Notes under the pieces: model-generated | What the model was told of the DNA's origin: nothing | Databases searched by the model: none | The model's input: the letters and a program-made list of their open reading frames with translations, nothing else | Shown: positions 1-7,049 of the stretch, piece after piece | How the letters are laid out: each line of letters starts with the position of its first letter | Numbering within the stretch: the stretch's first letter is position 1 | DNA from: Treponema sp. | GTDB lineage: Bacteria > Spirochaetota > Spirochaetia > Treponematales > Treponemataceae | DNA length: 64,000 bases | Reading direction: 5' to 3' | Assembly (NCBI GenBank): GCA_024402635.1 | Contig: JAKSTJ010000009.1 | Location: 1 to 64,000 of the forward strand | Program-made: the position numbers and the translations under genes

Positions 1-42
1 ATGATACATCGAATAAAGAAAGGGGATGTCCAACAAGTATTT

Positions 43-71
43 GTCATGCTGAACTTGATTCAGCATCTCAC
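43..71 (+). repeat. REP-like palindromic repeat, copy 1
   Basis: The element runs GTCATGCTGAAC, then TTGATTCAGCATCTCAC, with an internal CTGAA/TTCAG palindrome. It matches copies at 82-110 (inverted), 62618-62646 (inverted), 62740-62768 and 62866-62892. Similar CTGAACTTGTTTCAGG elements are recalled from many bacterial genomes. Confidence 0.7.
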
Positions 72-81
72 TAGATTTAGT

Positions 82-110
82 GTGAGATCCTGAAACTAGT
101 TCAGGATGAC
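82..110 (-). repeat. REP-like palindromic repeat, copy 2 (inverted)
   Basis: The reverse complement reads GTCATCCTGAAC followed by TAGTTTCAGGATCTCAC, the same family as copy 1. The two copies are head to head, like a BIME-type pair, inside the terminator loop. Confidence 0.7.
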
Positions 111-148
111 GCTATGATGCGAACTTTTTGGACATCCCCTCATTTTTT

Positions 149-2062
149 TTAGTAATCAATATTTTTTACAAAAAGATAAAGATTTTGATTTTCTTCGGAA
201 AAATCATCGGCTTTTGAAATCTGCATCAATGATTTGTAGTATTTACCTTCTATCTTACGTCTGTAAGTAAGATAGAATTCATTGTTGTTTTCCCTAAAAT
301 AATTTCTTAAATATTCAATATCAGTTTTTTCGTAATAATTTTCCAGATCATCAGGATGAACCATACCGGACATTCCAAAAGTATGAAGCCATGTAGAAAT
401 TTTATCAGAATAGCCAAAGCCTTCATTTTTTTCATTAAGATTCATTCTGATAATTGAGTATGAATCAGTATTAAGATTGATATTAAGAATTTTTGTATAA
501 GAATTACATATTGAAGAAAAGGCTTTCTGCTGGCTGCGTCTATCAATACCTTTTGAAAGGTAATAAAGTTCTTTGTCCCGATACATGTTTGCATCTGCAA
601 TTTTTTCCAGTTCATGAATTGAAGCTCTAGGATAATCGGAAGCTTTTGCATAACCAATGGAAAGTGAAAGTTCATCTACAATGTTTCCATGCCAGTTTTT
701 TGAAATTTTAATAAGCTGATTTTTAAGATCTTCACAATTTTGCTGAGTGCGGGTTGTAATAAGGAATTCATCACCACCAGTTCTGAAAACTGTACCTGTA
801 TGACCAAGAACTGCAAGCATACTGAAAGAAGCACCCTGAAGCAGTTCATCACCGGCAACGTGACCTAAATTATCGTTTACATTTTTTAAACCGTTAACAT
901 CAATTGAGAAAAGTACAAAATCATTTTCAATAACCTGAGTTTCATACTTTTTGATAGAATCTTCATAAGCACGGCGATTGAACAGTCGGGTAAGCTGATC
1001 TGTATTTGAAATACGTTTAAGATTTTCTTCCTTCTGTTTTTCTTCATCAATATCCTGAATTGTATAGATTAATCTGACAGGAATTAAATCATCATTCTGT
1101 TCAATTGAAATATACTGAACACGGAACCATCCTGTAGTTGTACTTAAAAATTCTGCAGTAATGAATTTTAATTTTTTCATTCGCTGCTGTAAAGTTGTAA
1201 GATTTGTAAAATCCAGAAAGTTTTTTGTCTGGTCAATAATGATTTGATTTGAAAGCTGCTGGTCTATTTCACTATGCTGCTGTTTTTCAAATGCAATTTT
1301 TTCAATGGATTTGTTTGCAGAATTTAAACTTACAATTGTTTCATCATTAAAATTAATAATATTAATATGAGAATAAATATCAGTCATGGAATTTAAGATT
1401 TCCAGCTGTTCATCCATCATCTGTTTATTTTTAAATAAAAGTTTTTGATTTTCATACAGTTTTTTAAGATATCTTGTTGTTGTAATAGAAATTGCAGTTC
1501 CTGTAATGTACATAATGATGGTTTCAATTGTTATACCACTCATAAAATTGATGAACCATGATAAAGAACTTGTATAATCATTTCTGACCTGAGCATAATA
1601 TGGAGCAGTGTGGAAAACAGAAAGCATTACACAAACATAATTTATGGCGCAGGAAATGTGGTAAATTCGTTTATCAATAAAAAGAAGACTTACAAATGGA
1701 ACAATGAAATATGTAAGATAAATTGATATTTTTGAAGAAGCCATGTAAATAATAATCAGTTCCATAGAGATCAGGGCAAAAAGACAGGTGAATATTGAGG
1801 AAGGAAATTTCCCTGAAAGAAGTTTATGAATTGATGCAAGTAAAATAACGCTTAAAGAAATGATTATACAGGTAATGTATTTAACATTTGAAAATGCACC
1901 AAAAAAAATACCTAAGGCAATTGTTGGTCCAGTAATAACAAAATACCATAGAACATTATTAAGTACGTTGTTTGTTCGGATTCGATTTTTGTGTAAAAAA
2001 TCTTCAAATGAAGTTGCAGAATCTGTAAACTTGCTTTTATTAAACTGATTTAAATCTTTCAT
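149..2062 (-). CDS. Membrane-bound GGDEF diguanylate cyclase with PAS-like flanks
   Basis: This is a predicted diguanylate cyclase making c-di-GMP. About six hydrophobic segments occupy residues 30-190. A PAS-like sensor region follows (about 220-345), then a GGDEF domain starting at the DQLTRLFNRRAYE motif, with an intact RTGGDEF signature near residues 428-432. After it comes a C-terminal PAS-like region of about 130 residues containing VHPDDLENY. The inhibitory RxxD site usually found five residues before GGDEF is absent (GHTG there), so product inhibition may be lost. The ATG at 2062 (MKDLNQF) is preferred. An upstream in-frame GTG at 2080 abuts the T-tract of the preceding gene's terminator. 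Its sensor half resembles the separate sensor gene at 57580-58593. Confidence 0.85.
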   Translation of the reverse strand: MKDLNQFNKSKFTDSATSFEDFLHKNRIRTNNVLNNVLWYFVITGPTIALGIFFGAFSNVKYITCIIISLSVILLASIHKLLSGKFPSSIFTCLFALISMELIIIYMASSKISIYLTYFIVPFVSLLFIDKRIYHISCAINYVCVMLSVFHTAPYYAQVRNDYTSSLSWFINFMSGITIETIIMYITGTAISITTTRYLKKLYENQKLLFKNKQMMDEQLEILNSMTDIYSHINIINFNDETIVSLNSANKSIEKIAFEKQQHSEIDQQLSNQIIIDQTKNFLDFTNLTTLQQRMKKLKFITAEFLSTTTGWFRVQYISIEQNDDLIPVRLIYTIQDIDEEKQKEENLKRISNTDQLTRLFNRRAYEDSIKKYETQVIENDFVLFSIDVNGLKNVNDNLGHVAGDELLQGASFSMLAVLGHTGTVFRTGGDEFLITTRTQQNCEDLKNQLIKISKNWHGNIVDELSLSIGYAKASDYPRASIHELEKIADANMYRDKELYYLSKGIDRRSQQKAFSSICNSYTKILNINLNTDSYSIIRMNLNEKNEGFGYSDKISTWLHTFGMSGMVHPDDLENYYEKTDIEYLRNYFRENNNEFYLTYRRKIEGKYYKSLMQISKADDFSEENQNLYLFVKNIDY

Positions 2063-2080
2063 AAGTTTTATTTTACACAC

Positions 2081-2114
2081 AAAAAAAGGGGTTGTCTATT
2101 TTAAAGACAGCCCC
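2081..2114 (-). terminator. Intrinsic terminator after the small secreted-protein gene
   Basis: On the - strand GGGGCTGTCT (2114-2105) pairs with AGACAACCCC (2097-2088), with one G-T pair, and is followed by seven T (2087-2081). It ends the gene at 2142-2525. It lies only 19 nt ahead of the ATG of the next gene on the same strand. Confidence 0.8.
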
Positions 2115-2141
2115 TTCTCTTAGAAGATTTAAATTTTTCTT

Positions 2142-2525
2142 TTATTTATCGCTTGAAGAACCCATTCCACCGATTCTGATGATGGTAAATACTTTTGTAT
2201 CACTATCAAGAATTCCAGAAACGATTAATTTTTTTCCGTTTCTTGAATTAAGAACAGCTTCGATTTCATCATGATCAGGAAGAGATGCATCTACAACTCC
2301 TGAGTATGTTCCATCTTTTGTGCTTAACTGGAAAGTTTTTCCATTTTTTGTTTTATTTACTTTGATTTTTGCTGTAACAGTTTTAACTTTTTTTTCTGTT
2401 GCTGAAGTTACAACTGCTGAATTATCAAGTACTGTAATTTTTTCTACTGCCTGAGCTGAAGCTGCTGCAGATCCTGCTAAAACTAAAGAAACAACTAAAA
2501 CAAGATTCTTAATATTCATTTTCAT
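2142..2525 (-). CDS. Small secreted protein of unknown function
   Basis: A protein of 127 residues with a clear Sec signal peptide: a KMNIK basic start, a hydrophobic LVLVVSLVLAGSAAA core and likely cleavage after SAQA. The mature part is about 100 residues, rich in Thr, Lys and Val. It looks beta-rich (VKTVTAKIKV, GTYSGVVDAS, KKLIVSGIL) and ends in a Gly/Ser tail. No family was recognised. The start at 2525 is chosen because AAGAGGTA lies 7-8 nt upstream and the signal peptide begins there; a longer frame (to 2582) would read through a structured leader. An upstream hairpin region suggests leader control, and a strong terminator follows the gene. Confidence 0.75.
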   Translation of the reverse strand: MKMNIKNLVLVVSLVLAGSAAASAQAVEKITVLDNSAVVTSATEKKVKTVTAKIKVNKTKNGKTFQLSTKDGTYSGVVDASLPDHDEIEAVLNSRNGKKLIVSGILDSDTKVFTIIRIGGMGSSSDK

Positions 2526-2541
2526 AATAATACCTCTTTGT

Positions 2542-2583
2542 AAAAAAATCGGGTGGCCCTGGCGTCCGACTTCCCGAACCACC
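2542..2583 (-). promoter_or_regulatory. Structured leader with two mutually exclusive stems and a T run
   Basis: On the - strand GGTGG (2583-2579) can pair with CCACC (2556-2552). Alternatively TCGGG (2577-2573) can pair with CCCGA (2553-2549), which is directly followed by seven T (2548-2542). The two 3' arms overlap, so only one stem can form. This is the layout of a terminator/antiterminator switch before the ribosome binding site of the secreted protein. No known riboswitch class was matched. Confidence 0.4.
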
Positions 2584-2821
2584 TTTGAAAATCATTTATA
2601 ACTCAGTAACACTGTTTATGATTATAATATATATCAACACAAACCAGTTATCATTAGAAGAAAATGAGAATAAACTAAGAGAATTCTTATTTTCAAAAAA
2701 AGATTGGGAATTTTTTATAATTCTATCATAAAAATAAAAAAAATTATTAAAAAATATGGTAAATCAAAAAAAATAAACTATATTAATATAACGGGCTAAA
2801 TAATTTGGGTGAGGATTTTTT

Positions 2822-4045
2822 ATGCGTTTTTTACATACCAGTGACTGGCATCTTGGAAAAATATTTTATGAATATTCATTAATAGAAGATCAGCGGAATT
2901 TTTTAAATCAGATTGTACAGATTCTGGAAAAAGGGGAGGCTGAAGGACATCCATATAGTGGACTTCTGGTTCCTGGTGATATTTATGATAGAGCAGTTCC
3001 TCCCGCAGAAGCAACTGAGATTTTCAGTGAATTTCTTTCAGAAGTGAATAAAAAATTTCCGGAACTTCACATGTTTTTTATTTCTGGAAATCATGACAGT
3101 CCTTCACGACTTGCTTTTGGAACACATTTTTTTAAAGCTCATAATATTCATATTGTAACAGATTGTAAAAATTATACGGAACCGGTAATTGTTGAAAGGG
3201 GAGGGGAGAAGACCGCTGTTTATTCCCTGCCATATCTTTATCCTCTTGCAATTGAAACTGAAGAAAAAAATGAGGATGGAAACGAAAAATTTTTACGTTC
3301 CCAACAGGATTTATATGAGAAAGCCTGCAGTAGTATTATAGAAAATCACAATAAAAACTATAAGGAATTGCCGATTGTTCTTTGTGCACATTTATTTACA
3401 ATGGGCAGTTGTGTTTCAAAATCTGAACGAAGCAATGTGGGAACTGCAGAACAGGTTGATGTTTCTCTTTTTAAAGATTTTGATTATGGTGCATTTGGTC
3501 ATATTCACGGAAATCAAACTTGTGATAAAGAACATAAATGCTGGTATTCAGGCGCACCTCTTGCATATAATTTTGATGACAGTGAGAATACTTTTTTTCT
3601 TGATGTAGAAATTTCTTCCCGGGGAGAAAAGCCTTCTGTTAACAAAATACCGGTTATGCCGCTTCATTCTATTGCAAGACTGGAAGGAAAATTTTCAGAT
3701 TTTTATGGAGTGAATGCAGACAGTACAAAATGGAAACAATATAAGGATTGTTTTGTTCATGTAAATTTAACAGATGAAGTTCCTGTAAATAATGCTTACG
3801 ACTTTCTTAAAACCGTTTTTCCAAATCTGCTGTTAATTACAAGAAAAACTTCTGGTTCAGGAGAAAATACTTCTGGAATTCAGCAGAGAAAACAGGCAAT
3901 TCAGACAAATAATCCGGAATTAATTTTTTCTCAATTTTTAAATGATGTTTATGGAAATAATCTGGAAGAAACTCAGCTTATAAAAGATGAAAAAGAATTA
4001 ATGAAAAAATCAGCAGAAGAAATAAAATGGGGGGAAAATCTTTAG
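2822..4045 (+). CDS. sbcD: Exonuclease subunit SbcD (Mre11-type phosphoesterase)
   Basis: This is the nuclease subunit of the SbcCD (Mre11-Rad50 type) complex, which trims hairpins, cruciforms and blocked DNA ends in the cytoplasm. The calcineurin-like metallophosphoesterase motifs are in order: DWHLGK near residue 8, PGDIYDR near 51, GNHDSP near 91 and GHIHGN near 225. The length (407 residues) is usual for the family. A capping C-terminal region follows. The stop at 4045 is separated from the sbcC ATG at 4047 by a single base, so the pair is translationally coupled. No strong Shine-Dalgarno sequence was seen beyond GTGAGG about 10 nt upstream. Confidence 0.95.
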   Translation: MRFLHTSDWHLGKIFYEYSLIEDQRNFLNQIVQILEKGEAEGHPYSGLLVPGDIYDRAVPPAEATEIFSEFLSEVNKKFPELHMFFISGNHDSPSRLAFGTHFFKAHNIHIVTDCKNYTEPVIVERGGEKTAVYSLPYLYPLAIETEEKNEDGNEKFLRSQQDLYEKACSSIIENHNKNYKELPIVLCAHLFTMGSCVSKSERSNVGTAEQVDVSLFKDFDYGAFGHIHGNQTCDKEHKCWYSGAPLAYNFDDSENTFFLDVEISSRGEKPSVNKIPVMPLHSIARLEGKFSDFYGVNADSTKWKQYKDCFVHVNLTDEVPVNNAYDFLKTVFPNLLLITRKTSGSGENTSGIQQRKQAIQTNNPELIFSQFLNDVYGNNLEETQLIKDEKELMKKSAEEIKWGENL

Positions 4046-4046
4046 C

Positions 4047-7000
4047 ATGAAACCACTTGTATTACGATTAAAAAATATTGGTCCATACGCAGATGAAACT
4101 ATAGATTTTACCCGCTTAGATAACATGTTCCTTATTACTGGAAATACAGGAGCAGGTAAAACTTTTATTTTTGATGCTATGACTTATGCTTTATATGGAG
4201 AATTAAAAGGAAACAGGGCTGGCCAGGTTGAAAATCTAAAAAGCCGTTATGCAACTGATGATGAAGAATGTTATGTTGATTTTACATTTGAAGTTGGCTC
4301 AAAAAAATATGTATGTCATAGAACAGTTCCTTTTGAATATATAAACAGTAAAGGCAATAAAACAAGAAAAACTCCATCTGTTGATTTGGCGAAAATTGAA
4401 AACGGAGAATTGGTTCCTGTTTCAAATACAAAAAAAGTGACAGAAACAGATGCAATGATTGCAGAAATAATCGGATTAAATGCAACTGAATTTTCACAGA
4501 TTGTATTACTTCCTCAAGGGGCATTTGCAGATTTCTTAAAAAAGAATTCAAAAGATAAACGGGATACTTTACAGAAAATATTTCCTGTTCTGGATTATTC
4601 AAGATTAATGGAAATTGTAAAAAGAAAAACCGATGAAGCACAGGCATTGATTTTCGAAAAACAGACAGAAATTAAAAGTATTCAGAGTGATTATGATTTT
4701 TCCAATGCTTCCAATTATTTAAGTACAATGGAAGAGCAGATTTCAAAGCAGGAATCCAGAATAAAAGAAATAAATGAAAGCCAGACTAAACTGCAGGTTC
4801 AAATCAGCAATTTAGAAAGGGATCTGGATGAAGCTGAAAAACTTGAAAAAGATAAGCAGCGTTTGGAAGAATTAAAAACTCAGAAAAAAGATTTTGACAG
4901 ATTAAAAAACAAAATTGAACTGGCAGAAGGAGCCCTTTATCTTGCGGATGCTATTTCCAGAAAAAAAGATGCAGAAGTCAGAATGACAGAATCTGTTGAA
5001 GCGGAAAAAGAAATTCTCCTGAATCAGAAAGAAAATCAGAAAAAATATAATGAACTGAAACTTCAGGAAAGTTCTATGACTGAACTGGAAAAACAGTTGA
5101 AAAAAGAACAAAAAGAATTTGATGAAATAAAAATCAAACTTCAGCAAAAAGATGAATATTTAAAATGCTTAAATGATATTTCTAAAAAGGAAGAACAAAA
5201 AGAATTATTAAAAGCAGATTTTACTCAGACTTCTGAACAGATTAAAAATCTTGAAAAAAAATATGAAAATCAGGATATAAATAAACTGATTGAAAAAAAT
5301 AATTCTTTGTACATTGAATTAAAAGAAAAACTTGCAATACTTATTTCGGACCAGGAGAAGGCAGAAAAGCGGGATTTATTGCGGGAAAAATATAATCTGT
5401 CGAAAACTCAGCTGGAAAAAGATAACAGCGATTATGATTTGCTTAAAAATAAAATGGCTGAAGTTTCAAATAGAATAGAACAGCTTACAGAATTTCTAGA
5501 AAATGTAAATTCTCAGAATAAAGCCTTTTCTTTAGGAGAACTGTTACGTCCTGGTTGTCCTTGTCCGGTTTGCGGTTCTACAGAACATCCTCGGCCTGCA
5601 GCAAAACCAGAAAATCTTTCAGATGAAAAAGAAGTTCTTGAGGCAAAAAAAGAAACTCTAGATTCTTATAAAACTCAGGAACAATTATATATAAAAAACA
5701 TATCAGAAAAAAATGCAGAATTAAAAACTTTTGAAGAAGAGTTGGATTCATTCAAAAATATTTTGGAAACTGAGAAAGTTAAAAATCAGCTGGAAGGTTT
5801 GAGCGAAAATGTTCATAAACTGGAAAAAGAAAAAGAGGAACTTTTAACTCATCAGGAAAAACTGAAAGAATTAAATGAATTGTATTTAGCTTCTGAAAAA
5901 AATCTGCAGTTATGTGAAAGTGAAATTGTTAATTTAATTCAATTGCAGCAATCAATTGAAAAGCATTTTGGAGATAAACTGGAAAATCTTGAACTTAGAT
6001 CCAAAGAGCTGGAACAGGGGATTTCTGAAAAAAATGAGGTTTTTACTCAATGGAAAGATTCTTTTGAAAAGGCAGAAAAACAGCAGATTGCAATTCAAAA
6101 AGATGTTGAAAACTCATTAAAAGCCAGAACGAAAGCGGAAGAAGAATTTGAATCTGCAAAAATAATTTTGGTTTCAAAAATACAGGATTCGGTTTTTGAC
6201 AGTGTTGAAAAAGCAGAAGAAGCGTTTATTGATGAAAATGAATTAGCCGAAATAAAAAAATCCTATTCAGATTATGATAAGGAAGTTTCTCTGCTTAAAA
6301 AAACGGTAGAAGAAAATAAAAAGGCTAAATCTTCAATTGAAGTTTCAGCTGCTCTGGAAGTTTCTAAAACTAATCTTGAAGAATCTTCGAAAGAGTTTGA
6401 AGAGAATCAACAGGTTCTGGATGAAAAGAAAACTGAATTTAACGATTATAAAAAACAGTTTGAAAAAATCAAACAGGCCCAATCTGATTTAGAAGATCTA
6501 ACAGAAAAAAATAAACCTTTATTCCTTTTGAATCAGGATGTATCTGGAAATAATCCTCAAAAAGTTACTTTTGATACATGGGCATTAGGAATGTATTTTG
6601 AGCAGGTTGTAGAATTTGCTTCCAGAAGATTTCTTGAAATTACTAACGGAAGATTTGAATTCAGATTAAAAAATCTGGAAGATAAGAAGAAAGGGAATGG
6701 TTTTAAAGGATTGGATTTAATGATCCTTGATAATTATTCTAATACGCTCTCGGATCCAGCTTCTCTTAGTGGTGGAGAAACTTTTGAAGCAAGTATAAGT
6801 CTTGCTCTTGCTATAACAGATGTTGTGCAGTCGAATAATGGTGGAATCAGACTGGATTCTCTCTTTATTGATGAAGGATTTGGTACTTTGGATCCAGAGG
6901 CTCTTGATAAAGCAATGGCTGTATTCACCGAATTAGGGGAATCTAAAATGGTTGGAATAATCAGCCATGTTGAGGGATTGCAGAATTTAATTCCTTCTGC

Positions 7001-7049
7001 TATCAATGTTCAAAAAACACCTCGTGGATCCACTGTGGAAATTAAATAA
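4047..7049 (+). CDS. sbcC: Exonuclease subunit SbcC (Rad50-type SMC ATPase)
   Basis: This is the ATPase and DNA-tethering subunit of SbcCD. The Walker A motif GNTGAGKT is at residues 32-39. A long coiled coil runs from about 180 to 830, broken by the CPVCG zinc hook at residues 506-510. The ABC signature LSGGE is near 906 and the Walker B LFIDEGFG near 940, with a D-loop LDPE after it. At 1000 residues it is of normal size and looks intact. Its stop (7047-7049) directly abuts the stop of the convergent GH3 gene, so there is no terminator between them. The abundant palindromes of this window are the kind of DNA structure SbcCD acts on. Confidence 0.96.
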   Translation: MKPLVLRLKNIGPYADETIDFTRLDNMFLITGNTGAGKTFIFDAMTYALYGELKGNRAGQVENLKSRYATDDEECYVDFTFEVGSKKYVCHRTVPFEYINSKGNKTRKTPSVDLAKIENGELVPVSNTKKVTETDAMIAEIIGLNATEFSQIVLLPQGAFADFLKKNSKDKRDTLQKIFPVLDYSRLMEIVKRKTDEAQALIFEKQTEIKSIQSDYDFSNASNYLSTMEEQISKQESRIKEINESQTKLQVQISNLERDLDEAEKLEKDKQRLEELKTQKKDFDRLKNKIELAEGALYLADAISRKKDAEVRMTESVEAEKEILLNQKENQKKYNELKLQESSMTELEKQLKKEQKEFDEIKIKLQQKDEYLKCLNDISKKEEQKELLKADFTQTSEQIKNLEKKYENQDINKLIEKNNSLYIELKEKLAILISDQEKAEKRDLLREKYNLSKTQLEKDNSDYDLLKNKMAEVSNRIEQLTEFLENVNSQNKAFSLGELLRPGCPCPVCGSTEHPRPAAKPENLSDEKEVLEAKKETLDSYKTQEQLYIKNISEKNAELKTFEEELDSFKNILETEKVKNQLEGLSENVHKLEKEKEELLTHQEKLKELNELYLASEKNLQLCESEIVNLIQLQQSIEKHFGDKLENLELRSKELEQGISEKNEVFTQWKDSFEKAEKQQIAIQKDVENSLKARTKAEEEFESAKIILVSKIQDSVFDSVEKAEEAFIDENELAEIKKSYSDYDKEVSLLKKTVEENKKAKSSIEVSAALEVSKTNLEESSKEFEENQQVLDEKKTEFNDYKKQFEKIKQAQSDLEDLTEKNKPLFLLNQDVSGNNPQKVTFDTWALGMYFEQVVEFASRRFLEITNGRFEFRLKNLEDKKKGNGFKGLDLMILDNYSNTLSDPASLSGGETFEASISLALAITDVVQSNNGGIRLDSLFIDEGFGTLDPEALDKAMAVFTELGESKMVGIISHVEGLQNLIPSAINVQKTPRGSTVEIK

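Larger units (their letters stand above)
21..140. terminator. Bidirectional terminator-like stem with two repeats in its loop
   Basis: A 12-bp arm GGGGATGTCCAA (22-33) pairs with TTGGACATCCCC (128-139). On the + strand it is followed by a T run (143-150). On the - strand it lies just beyond the stop codon of the diguanylate cyclase gene and is followed by a T-rich stretch. The roughly 95-nt loop is filled by two inverted copies of a REP-like repeat. The pairing is visible in the sequence; termination in both directions is inferred. Confidence 0.6.

Noticed and set aside
2526-2582. Longer N-terminus of the small secreted protein (MVREVGRQG start)
   Set aside because: It lies in the structured leader, has no ribosome binding site and would bury the signal peptide.
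4902-5147. Minus-strand Phe-rich frames inside sbcC and similar shadows
   Set aside because: They are antisense of Lys/Glu-rich coiled-coil codons and have no independent support.
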